From Crambe crambe (taxonomy: Eukaryota; Porifera; Demospongiae; Poecilosclerida; Crambeidae), in NCBI GenBank assembly GCA_963924555.1, contig OZ004589.1, positions 2,604,001 through 2,668,000 of the forward strand: a stretch of DNA of 64,000 nucleotides, given 5' to 3'. Each line of letters begins with the position of its first letter. The first letter of the stretch is position 1. A program made the position numbers and the translations under genes. The notes under the pieces are model-generated. The model made no database searches and was not told where the DNA came from. It worked only from the letters and a program-made list of their open reading frames with translations. Shown here one piece after another: positions 1-10,512 of the stretch.

Positions 1-15
1 ACTACATGTGTGCAG

Positions 16-1311
16 TGATTACTGTAACAGAGACCACTGTGCCAGAGACCACTGCAATAGAGACTGCTGTGCCAGAGGCCACCACTGAGCAAGTGACTAT
101 ACTTTTAGGTGCAGTTTTAAAGAAGACAGTAATTTTTTTAAACACATTCATGAGTCCCAACAGGCCAGCAAATATTGCAGTTACAATATAGCTACCATGA
201 ATTCTGTTTATGATTTTAGATTTATTTTAGTTACTGTACGTATTAGCTATAGCTTTTAATATTAAAATAAATTTGCATACCATCCTCCCTTTTATAGAGA
301 TAAGGTGTATATGCAGCTACGTACGTATGTACATACGTATATAGCTACGTAGCTGCAATAATACTGATCAATTCTCCATCCCATGCAGATAAAGTATTAT
401 TTCAGCTTCGATTGAGCAGTGTTTCTGACTGTATTCAGTGGAGAGAAATCAACCCACTCCCCAAACTCAGAGATGTCACTGACACAATGGTCCAAGTAAC
501 AGAACAAGCCTGTGGGTGTGGTTTCACATCATCCAACATTTTGGAGGAAAGATTTGTATGTTTCACTCCTCAGTCTCCACATCATGTGACATACAGGGCA
601 CGAATCAATAGGACATCACAAGCTACAACAGGACAACTAGTGACCTTCATTCAGCAATGGTTGATGACTAGTCGATCCATCCTCATTCAAGGTGTGCAAC
701 TCAACATTGACAGAACATGTGACTTTGTGATTTCTACATTTGACAATGTGGAATGTTCTGAACTGTCGGATGCTGTAACTCTTGTCACAGAAGCAAAGAT
801 GAGTGATAATGTTGTAGCTACTACTATTGGCTGTACAGCAGCAGCAGTGGTGCTGGTTATAATCATCGGATTTGTTATCTTCATTATCATATGGAAAAGA
901 TCAGTAAAGTAAGTTCAGCAACCTACAATGTAACTCATTTGGCTACACTATACTCTCGGAAACATGTATGGGGATATTCAAACTATACAATTATCGAGTG
1001 AGCTGGTACATCATTCACATGCATGCACATGCTATAAAATAATATGGTGCTTATTACGTACTTAAATTTATAACTATAATCATTGTAGCAAAAAAACACA
1101 GTCACCAATAGAAATGAATGCTACCAGTTGTGACATTACTGCAAATCAAGCCTATGGTGTAGTGTCAACTAAATTGTTTGATGACACTGGTGGAGCGTAT
1201 GAAGAGATCCTATCTCAGGAAAGCAAGTTACCCTCTACTAAACAGAGAAACTATGAGAGTCCTTCTCATCCAGTGCAGCCCAACACTCAGAGGGCAGAGA
1301 AACAGATTTAG
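16..1311 (+). CDS. P1: single-pass membrane protein of the IgGFc-domain family (5' partial)
   Basis: Three exons are visible: 16-108, 389-908 and 1089-1311 (stop TAG). The donors at 109 and 909 and the acceptors before 16, 389 and 1089 keep one open phase. The first exon is a 31-residue Thr/Glu/Pro linker with repeated ETT. The second holds a domain of about 110 residues with conserved cysteines and a core resembling SEA-type membrane-proximal domains (weak call), then a hydrophobic helix (about 828-890) and a WKR stop-transfer. The last exon is the cytoplasmic tail, with an NQAYG motif and YEEI, the known optimal Src-family SH2 site. The sister gene P2 has a signal peptide and an IgGFc-binding domain before the linker, so P1 probably has them left of the window. 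No lesion is seen. The ligand is unknown. Confidence 0.7.
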
Positions 1312-1673
1312 CTAGCTAATGTAGCTAATACAACAGTCATAATAATTATTATAGCTTACAAAGAAAACTTGACATTTTAAACATTTTGAAACTTGCCAGC
1401 AAGAAAAAAAAAGTCTTTTTTAGGAGTTGTTTGTTTTGTGTTCTTTTGTTTGTTTGTTTGTTTTGCTTTATTATTATTATTATTATTATTTTAGCTACAC
1501 AGACCTTTATGTTATCGATAGAAACAGTATTTTTTTAAAGTGTGAATGTAATACTTTTGGCAGTAATAGCTAATTATGTTATCTAAAAAAAAGCTATTAA
1601 TAAGACAGCAACCTTCTGTGAAATTCTTCTATAATAATAATGCAAGCTAGGGCACTACAGTATACTGTTATGG
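1312..1673. other. Spacer downstream of P1
   Basis: AT-rich sequence with short TTTG and TTA runs (about 1440-1490). I see no exon or structured repeat. Confidence 0.5.
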
Positions 1674-1745
1674 CCATGATAATGTTGTAGTTACTGCTAT
1701 TGGCAGTACTACAGCAGCAGTGCTGGTTGTACTCATTGGAGTCAC
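1674..1745 (+). pseudogene. Relic of a P-family transmembrane exon
   Basis: The sequence reads like the transmembrane part of P2 (8318-8390): DNVV, then AIGST, a run of alanines and VLVVLIGV. It then decays, with no linker or domain before it and no tail exon after it. This is a fragment left by an older duplication of the P1/P2 family. Confidence 0.65.
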
Positions 1746-1945
1746 TAGGTTTAGCTATGCTGTCTCTATTAGCTGTTTAGCTACCTTCACGCATGGATGC
1801 TTGAGGATATAAGTCTGTTCCATGGCTGTACTTGCACTTGTGCTGCAGGCACTAATACAGAAAGTAAGATGAATGATAATTTTTCTCTAGTATCCAATGA
1901 TTGGGAGAGAATAAAAGCTCTCTCTCTAGGGATCATCAGGAGGGA

Positions 1946-1972
1946 GGGAGGAGGGGGGGGGGGGGGGGGGGG
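1946..1972. repeat. Poly-G tract
   Basis: A G-rich run ending in about 20 consecutive G. It creates spurious Gly- and Pro-rich reading frames on the two strands. Similar tracts lie near 24222-24249, 37466-37487 and in the C/G runs of the 23387, 32789 and 54779 elements. Lengths differ between copies, and assembly length here is unreliable. Confidence 0.8.
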
Positions 1973-2045
1973 CTCCATAGACCTAATGATTACATTTTTT
2001 CAGATAGACTCAGTTCCTATATATTTGGATTCCATGAAATGAATT

Positions 2046-2085
2046 ATGTGATGCATTCTTAGCCCTACCTTGCAACTATCTTGTG
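2046..2085 (+). pseudogene. Small relic of the IgGFc-binding exon
   Basis: About 40 bases read DAFLALPC, matching DAFLGLPCSN in the intact P2 exon (around 6170-6205) and DAFLALLCSN in the relic at 3810. The frame stays open to about 2215 but resembles nothing else here. The rest of 1990-2989 is AT-rich spacer without recognisable exons. Confidence 0.45.
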
Positions 2086-2989
2086 GTAGCTAAGCCACCC
2101 AACCCCACTGTTGTTTGGTGGATCATAGTGAGACATGGTGTAAGAATAGCTACTGAACAGGGAGGACCCACAACAGTGTTACCATTAATGTACGTTTCAT
2201 CAGCAGTCAGATTTTAGTTTAAAAAGGTGAATTTAGTCTTCAATTGACTATAGTTAGCTCAATGCAAACTTTATTGCCTGACAACTGTAAGCTTACATAT
2301 TAGGAACCTGCATAAATTTGGCACCGAGTGTAATACCCCTCAATCCTTCCATGACACTCAACTGTGCTCATAGTAGAAGTAGAAATACCCTCACAGAGTG
2401 TATTGCTATGTAGTATACCCGATGTTAATTTCACACAGGTTCCTGGAGTGCGGCCATTTTTTACGGTAAGAAATGGCATTTATTGATGTGAAGCTTAATT
2501 ATAGCTAGCTACATAGCTACATGCACAGAAATATAATTGTGCTATTTAATCACAAAATTTTATCCTGACCAGTTGAAAGCATGATAACAGATCATTTTTC
2601 CGAACTAAAACAAAGAGAAACATGTTTACTGCATTCAATTGCATTCAATGGTTATGATCACTATTATGGCATAGAGTAGAGCTACAGTGCATGTGATTGT
2701 AGCAAGCTAGCTAGCTTATGTCACTGCATGAATGCTTATGTTATTGAGCCACAACTAAACTGTTATAAAATTAACAGTCATGTTATACATAGCTAGATAT
2801 GTAAAGCAAGCAGTGACATGACTACAATAGATGTGACTTAGCTACCTGTAATTTAATTATGTATGTAGCTCACTATTGCTTGTTACACTATTAGCTAATG
2901 GCTGTTGTTTGCAATATAATTGTAGTTCTACCAGTATTGGCTATAATAACTTAATCTCCATGCATAGCTTTTTAATCTGGACTGTAAAC

Positions 2990-3129
2990 TATAGAGTGTT
3001 TGCAATGCATCCTTTTACCATGCCAATGGTGGCCATTTTGGTACACAATTAGTATTATGTTCTATGGAGATTGTGCACCAAAATGGCTGCCATTGGCATA
3101 GTAAAAGGATGCATGTAAACGCTCTATAG
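2990..3129. repeat. Palindromic MITE of about 140 bp
   Basis: Two arms of about 55 bp are inverted copies of each other around a short loop near 3050-3065. The ends read TATAGAGTGTTT on the left and AAACGCTCTATA on the right. The arms share GCATCC, TTTTAC, the ATGCCAATGG core and CCATTTTGG. No coding potential. A foldback hairpin or MITE is the simplest reading; the superfamily cannot be assigned. Confidence 0.75.
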
Positions 3130-3479
3130 TATGGAGGCAGAATGAGGCAGTCATTAGCTATATGCTTACAATTATGACTTCTATACAGTAAATTTAAATG
3201 AAGAAAAAGCTAAATATATTCTGGGATTGTAGCTATTATGTACAATGGCATAATTTGCTGAAGGTAATTACACTGTAACAAAATGTGTGTGATAGCTATG
3301 AGCACGAGAGTGAGTGTGGAATTTTTGCCAATGTTCATTGCACACTAAGTGTGTGATGTAATATCAACCACTACTATTGTGATCTGGGAGAACCAGCTCT
3401 ATGTAGCAGGATGATTCCTGGAGATATTAGCTAATATCTTGTGTGATAAAATTAAGACTCCTTTTCTCAAGTGGTTACT

Positions 3480-3859
3480 TATCACGAACTATATTTTCCA
3501 AGCAGCCAGTCCATTGAAGTGAAATTCTCTGGCTGTGAAGTTAACAGAATCAAATTCCGGAGTGCTTATGAAGAGTTTGAAGGAAATACCCAGCATTTGT
3601 TGAAAATCTTTAGTAAAATAAATTCATTAGCTGCACTCTCCAAGATGATTTCATATAAAACATGATTAGCAATGGAAGTGCCTTAAACATTCCAATTTCA
3701 ATCAAAATTAATGAGATCACTGAACAGTATGAAGGAATTCATATCAAAGCTGAGGGAGAAAATAAACTCAATGTGTACGGTTACAATGGTGACCGAAGTG
3801 GAGGATCGAGTGATGCATTCTTAGCCTTACTTTGCAGTAATCTTGCAGTAAATGAGTAG
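3480..3859 (+). pseudogene. Partial duplicate of the IgGFc-binding exon
   Basis: From 3690 the translation follows the intact P2 domain: EITEQYEGI against DITEQYKGI, then IKAEGE, KLNVYGYN and GGSSDAFLALLCSN. It then runs into two stop codons (TAG at 3857, TAA soon after) where P2 continues for 300 more residues. The stretch 3480-3660 is open in another frame but is not recognised. No signal-peptide exon or acceptor pairs with it, so it is most likely a truncated copy. Confidence 0.65.
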
Positions 3860-4206
3860 TAATAGCTAGCTAAGAGAGCTTAGCTATAATCATTCCCATC
3901 TCATTAGTACATACGTAGGGTGGTGTTTTACCAGACATTCAATCTCTAGCCAATCTGATTCCAGAGTGCCAGTCTGTTAATACGTATACTGTTCTGGTCT
4001 GCGAAACCATTGTTTTGTGAGGTGTTTTTTTTTTTTATTACAGCAGTTTTCACAACTTGGCTTAAAGATAAAAACCAGTAATGCACATGCCATCAAGTCA
4101 CTACTGCACATGTGCTACACGTATATAGTATTGACAATGAGGTAAAGCTTCTGACTGAGCATGTGCAGTGCATGCAGTGCAAGCTAAAGTGTGTGATTGG
4201 AAAAGA

Positions 4207-7200
4207 ATGGAGCTCCTTATTCTAATACTGATGCTAGGATGGAATAGCAGCAGTCATGGTCAAGGTTTGGATGGCTATATAGCTATAGCTAGTCAATTAA
4301 CTATTATTCCAACATCATTTTAGGCCACCTCTCATACTCTAGCTCTCCAGACCAAGATTTCTATTAGCCTCTTCTAAGCATGTTATTTGATAAACAGCTA
4401 GCTAACTAAATTAAAAGTTTAAATGTTGGGACTATTTTGTGCATGACTGTATTGTATAACTACACATAATTATTATTAGCTAACAGCAGTATCCAAAGAT
4501 TTGGGTCTGGGGGGACATATGTTCTAAATGATGTATAAATTGCATATAGTATAGCTAAAATAAATGTTACAAAAACAATGCATGACTTGAATAATGATGT
4601 TATAAAACATTAAATGATGTGTAGCAATAATTTTAGTTAACAACCTAATTCTCAAGTCATAGCTCAGTGTATTATAGGTCTACACTCCCAAATATCCAAA
4701 GCATACACATATGTGCATCTTGATATACGTATATCTGTGCATGCATAAACACATGCATAAAGTGCATGTTCCAAAACAATTGCAACTCTATGCTGTAGCT
4801 AATAGACACATGTGCAGACACAGCATTTCGTTATTAAAGTCCACATTTACAGCTTGTACATCCAAGCTATTTAGAACAGCCACCTGCACTCCATAACCCA
4901 ATAGCATAATCTTGCATGGCTTTAGGGAATAAAGAAGCACAGGTTGGAGCCACTTGTTTGCTTGTTTGCTTTCAAATGTTGCACATTGCCATAGTTATCG
5001 TTATAAACCTAAAAACTAGCCTACATAGCTACGTACATCCCTGATCCATTTTACTTTCGAAAATTTTATTAAAAGTTGTTAGCTAGTCATTGTGCATTCT
5101 ATAAATCACAGTGAATTTAGGGGAGCTCTGTGGAAAATGTATTGACAATTAATACATAAGTCAGTTAGTAGACTTGCATGTATGTCATTTGTTTGTGGTG
5201 CACTTAAGCTGTTGCATTTTAATCTCATGTCAGTAGCTACGTATCTCTTTCTATTGGAAGTACAATACCAAAATTTTCGAATGGTCCAGATTTTCGTATA
5301 ATGCTAGACCAGAACTTCAAATTTGAAATTCTTATGACCATCTCAAGTGCATATAGCTATAACAGAAGTAGGCCAACTTGAAGCGAATGAGCTACAGCAA
5401 GTTCACACTTGAATGTCTTCTCTATAGCAAATTATGTAACATCTTGCCAAAAGACAGTAGATATCACCATTGCTGTGGCAGCAACTAGTTATAGCTATCT
5501 GGGCTGCTGCACTGCATAGCTATACGTATGCCATGGTTGTGGCTTGGTTGCGAGGTGGGCATTAGATACAGTTAGCATCCTTTCACTATGAAATCAAGTT
5601 TGTCCAATTCAAGAGCTTGCCAAAGATGATGGCCCTTAGCTAGTGTAGTAAATGTACGTATATGTAGGGATTGTTGGCTAGATATACAGAACAAAGATTG
5701 ATCCCATTTCCATCCTTCTTGTTTCCTTACGTTTTTGAGCAGTGGTCATCCCTACATCTTTTTTCATTTCACGAAATGCTTTTTCCCTTATACATATAGT
5801 ACTTATTGCTAAAGGAATGATTCCTTTTTCTTATGATATCATTCAGAAATCTTCTTGGAGAGTGCAGCTAATGAATTTTTTGTAGGATTCTCCACAAATG
5901 GTGGACCAAGTAATTACCAAAGGGTTTCTCTTAAACTTTTCATAAGCACACCAGAACCTGATCCTGTTAGCTTCACAGTAGTAGCCAGAGGATTTCACTT
6001 CAATGGATTGGCTACTATCAGCTCAACAACAGAAGTAAATTTACCTTATACATTTCAAGTTCAATCGAATGACATCACTGAACAGTATAAAGGAATACGT
6101 ATCAAAGCTGATGGAGAAAAGAAACTCAATGTATATGGTTACAGTACAGTTTTACAAACTGGAGGATCGAGCGATGCGTTTTTAGGCCTGCCTTGCAGTA
6201 ACCTAGATATAAATGAATATGAACATTATGGAATGACATATCCTGACAGGAGAGCTTCATTCAGCAGTGACATTCTCATTGTAGGATGTGAAAATAACAC
6301 AGTAGTCACTACACCATCGAGTACAATTGTGCTGAATCAATTGGAAACATATATTATTGCTACTTCTGATTCTACTGGTATGAGAGTCACCTCTACAAAG
6401 CCTGTGGCCTTTTTTAATAATCAAGATTGTGTAGACATACCTTTAGGCAATGGGTCATGTGACCACTTAACTGAACAGACTCTACCAACATCTACTTGGG
6501 GTTCTTCCTTCTTTGTTGCCTCCCTTATGAGTACAATCTCAGGAGATATCATCAGGATCATAACTGCTAAGAATTCTACCACTGTCAATGTGAACTGTAC
6601 GACATTCACACAAGTACAAATATACTCTCTCTTGGATGCAGGTAATTGGACTGAGTTGGTAATTCCACCTAACAGTTTCTGCAATATCGAATCCTCTGCA
6701 CCAATATTCATTGCTCAGTTTGCATTTGGAAGTACTACACTGGTAAAGATTGATCCCTTCATGATGATGATACCACCAGTGGAACAATACAGCAATAACT
6801 ATGTCTTCAATTCCATATCAGGATATACAAATTACATCACTTTATATGTTGCTTCAAAGTACTACCAACCAGGAAGAATTTTCATAGATGCTACAAGTCA
6901 AATAAATTCTGAGTGGACCACTCTGTATTGTTTTAACAGTAGTGATATCTGTGGATACACTACTAGAGTAAGCTTGCCTGCTGGTGATCACAGAGTCTTT
7001 CATCAAGACACCAATGCAAGTGTTGGAGCATCTGTTTATGGATTCAAACATTTAGATTCTTATGGCTATCCTGCAGGACTAAAACTAACACATTGTGAGT
7101 GAGTATTTTTAATTTTATACGAATGGTTTGATTTTAACTTGTACCCTTCACATACGTATGTAATCACCATAGCTAATTAGCCGACCAACTGCACTCTTCT

Positions 7201-7912
7201 TCACTGGTGAGGTGCTGGACATAGCTATATAGCTTTTCATACTTAGGATGTATTTAAATAGAGCCATAATTATACACATTCAAATTGTAAAAGGGCTAGC
7301 TTGATACATTATGATTCACTGAGTAATATGTATGTATGTAGCTGCAGTGTATACATAATGACAGGTTTCAATTACGCAGTGACAACTGCACCAGAGACCA
7401 CTGCAACAGAAACCACTGAGCCAGAGACCACTGTACCAGAGACCACCACTGATCAATTGACTGTACTTACAGGTATAGGACATTGTGTCAGCTATAAAAG
7501 TTGTATTATACTTCTTATCTTAGTTATATCTATGGTTCAAGGGGTTGCCCGTATGTAACTCTAATTTGCCTGTAACCAAGTAGCTAATAATACCACATGT
7601 AGGTAGTAATAAGTGCTATAGTAGCTAGCTAATTATCATAATAGAACAGGTTAATTCCCTCATCAATAATTATGATGATACATCTCTTGTTGCTCATGTT
7701 CTCTTTCATGGTCAAAATTCATTATAACTTGGGAAGAGAGGTTGACTGTGTATAGCTAAATGATGACCAGGCCTGTATGTATTAATTATTAATACAGCTT
7801 GAGTCTGTTTTATAATGTGTTCATAATTATTACATGCATATACGTATAATTACGTATAATATCATTGCTATGATAATTCTCCACCCCAGATTTAGTATTA
7901 TTCCAGCTTTGA
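4207..7912 (+). CDS. P2: secreted or truncated protein with an IgGFc-binding-type domain
   Basis: Exon 1 (4207-4264) encodes a signal peptide of about 19 residues (MELLILILMLG start, small residues at the end) and stops at a GT donor in phase 1. After a 1.58-kb intron, exon 2 (5847-7094, 1248 bp, both ends phase 1) encodes one long domain. The opening (FFVGFSTNGG), the repeated LPC, VGC and C-N pairs and the many N-glycosylation sites fit the IgGFc-binding N-terminal family found in FCGBP-like surface and mucus proteins. Exon 3 (7380-7472) is the 31-residue Thr-rich linker. Exon 4 starts at 7890 and meets TGA at 7910, where P1 has CGA (Arg). The open product is about 473 residues without a membrane anchor. 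It could be a genuine secreted form or a dying gene. Confidence 0.7.
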
Positions 7913-9015
7913 CTGAGTAGTGTCTCTGACTGCATCCAGTGGAGAGAAATCAACCCACTATCTAAACTCAGAGATGTCACCAATACAATGGTCCAAGTAA
8001 TGGAACAAGCCTGCAGGTGTGGTTTCACGTCATCCAATATTTTGGAGGAAAGATTTGTATGTTTCACTCCTCAGTCTCCACATCATGTGACATACAGGGC
8101 ACGAATCAATAGGACATCACAGGCTACAACAGAACAACTAGTGATTTTCATTCAGCAATGGGTGATGACTAGTCAGTCCATCCTCATTCAAAGTGTGCAA
8201 CTCAACATCAACAGAACATGTGACTTTGTGATTTCAACATTTGACGATGTGGAATGTTCTCCTTCAACAGAATTGGATGTTGCCACTATACTGTCAAGAT
8301 GATCATAATGAGCAGGGACAATGTTGTAGCAACTGCTATTGGCAGTACTGCAGCAGCAGTGCTGGTTGTACTCATTGGAGTCGCTATTTGTGCTGTCTGT
8401 GGAAAAGTTTGGTGAAGTAAGTTCATCATAATTAGCTACTATAAATGAGCTAGTTAATACAAACCATAATAAAAATATTTTGCTACAATTCACGACTTTT
8501 TTCATACCCAACATATTACAGGAAAAAAACACAGTCACCAACGAACATTACCAGTTGTAACCTCACTGAAAACCAAGCTTATGGTGCAATGCCTAACAAA
8601 TTAAATGATGACATTGATAACATTAGGCCACATCAACTTAATTACTTGTTTATCATCCCCTCCCTCTCCTAATTTTTGTTCTTCTGGATTTTTAATTTTA
8701 TTTCTACTGAGCATGTGCATGGTGTACTTTATTTGGCATGATTTTCAGTATAATTTCAGTTTTGGTGGCTATTAAATTATGGTGTTTGTTATTCTTCAAA
8801 TAAAAGTGTACAGCTACTACTTTTAACTTGTTTTCAGTGGAACTTCAGCTTTTTGTATGTTTTCATAATGATAGCTTTTTAAACAGGTGCCATGGAAACC
8901 AATAAAAAATAAAAATAAAAGCCTCCCCCCCTCTCCTAATTTTTGAAGAAATTAGGATGATAAACAAGTAATTAATTTGATGTGGCCTTAGTGTAGTGTA
9001 TGAAGAGATTATGTA
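7890..9015 (+). pseudogene. Broken membrane half of P2 (domain, TM and tail exons)
   Basis: After the TGA at 7910, the membrane-proximal domain continues in the P1 frame to ECS near 8260, then frameshifts: a TGA closes that frame at 8300, while the transmembrane segment (AIGST to VLIGV) is read in another frame. The tail exon (about 8522 on) reads KTQSP, ENQAYG and NKLNDD, then is interrupted at 8626 by a MITE. Exon-like sequence resumes at 8991 and still spells VYEEI. P1 is the intact counterpart. The anchored form of P2 therefore cannot be made without readthrough and removal of the MITE. Confidence 0.75.
8626..8987. mobile_element. Harbinger-like MITE inserted in the P2 tail exon
   Basis: The element starts GGCCACATCAA and ends TTGATGTGGCC, with longer imperfect inverted ends containing TTACTTGTTTATCATC. 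It is flanked by TTA on both sides (8623-8625, 8988-8990). A three-base TWA target duplication is the known habit of PIF/Harbinger elements. No transposase frame. A second copy, in the other orientation and flanked by TAA, is at 42582-42984. Confidence 0.8.
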
Positions 9016-10512
9016 GCTAGTAGCTACATAATAACAGCTAGTATACTGCAACATATTAAACATGTAGCTATCAATGTTTGTAATTAGCCTAAGTAAAAAA
9101 TCATAATTTTAACACTAGCTTTTATTTGAGTGACTATCAAACATCTGTGTTGTATAATTTATTATTACATACAGCTAGCTATAATACTACCGCACTATTT
9201 CTGCTTCTAAAAATTAATTCCTAAATTTTGGCAAAAATTATCTCGATCTATTCTGCTATTTCATCCATCTGCTCTATCCTTTGTTTTATCAATCTGATCT
9301 TTGCTCTACAGTAGCTACGTAGCTAATTCTTCAAATTTGATGGCTATCTTTTCCAATTTTAGGCAAAATAATCATAATGAAATTATGTCAGATTTATAAA
9401 AGAAATGATATGCATGATACATTTATAGTCTTGATCCTATTATTATTTGTGGTATTATGCTACATGTTTGGGCCCATTCATTATGCTCAATTGCTCACTA
9501 TCTTATACGATAACTCTTCTTAACTTGCTCAATAGCCCAGAAGGAGTTGCTAGCTACTAGATTGTTCAACCATGTTGCAGCTAGCTGTTAGCTACTAGCA
9601 GAAAAACATGTATAATTACTTCTATAGGCTTGAGCGTTGACATATCTTTATCATTGATTCAGTTTCTGTAAAAATTATTCAAGTATTGAGTGAAAACTAC
9701 AGCATTCTCATACTATGCAGGACTGAAGGTAATAAGATACGATAATAATTTTGTGGTATTAGCCAAAATAATGAAACTTTTGGCAAGTACGTGTACACAG
9801 TCACACTGTCACGCTCCTTTCACAGGAAAATAGTAATGATATATGTAATCAAGAAGACTGAGTATTCTCATCCAGGATGTCCATGATGTCACAGAGTGGG
9901 TCTACTGTCACTCAGGTCCTGTGTGTAGTATAGCTATGGCCAGAAGATGGATTGGGCACTGTTCAACAATGAAATCAAATGGGCACTGTGGAATGGATTG
10001 GGCACTGTTCAACAATGGAATCAAATCAATTATCATCATTAGCTAAAATGTTGAATTTACCTACATGTATAAGTGAAGTTCCAAAATAAGTAGGCTTACG
10101 TAATTATTGTGATGTATTAAGCTCTAGCTATAAAAATAAACAGTTGATCCATGCCATAATAGCTAACGCTTAAAATACATATAAATTCAGCGACATTATA
10201 ATGTTCAATTATTCAGCTTGCTTAGCATTTCCTCATCATTTTCATTTCCTTCCTTAGACAATTAGCATAGCTACTGATTACTGAACTGACATGAATATCC
10301 ATAACAGTATATTTCCTTGATGCTTACATATACAGTAGCTAGCTACATGAATTTTCCCATAAGTAAAATTATATCATTGATTCAATCGTACAGAGAAACA
10401 CTATAGCAATGACAATAAACAAGAAATACAATAACATAATCATACGTACGTATAGCTCAAGTATTCCAAGTAATAATCAGTTGTATAATTATAGCATGTA
10501 GTGAATAGTGAA
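9016..10512. other. Spacer and 3' flank of M1
   Basis: No gene is supported. The part 9530-10300 is the paralogue of 36650-37257 and 38090-38150, the 3' flank of M2, where two elements are inserted. It therefore marks the distal limit of the duplicated block. A short tandem duplication around GGGCACTG lies at 9952-10020. Confidence 0.6.

Noticed and set aside
1787..2042. Poly-Gly / poly-Pro open frames on both strands
   Set aside because: Caused by the poly-G tract at 1946-1972.
4711..4896. 61-codon frame on the + strand
   Set aside because: Inside intron 1 of P2, no homologue in the window, composition like spacer.
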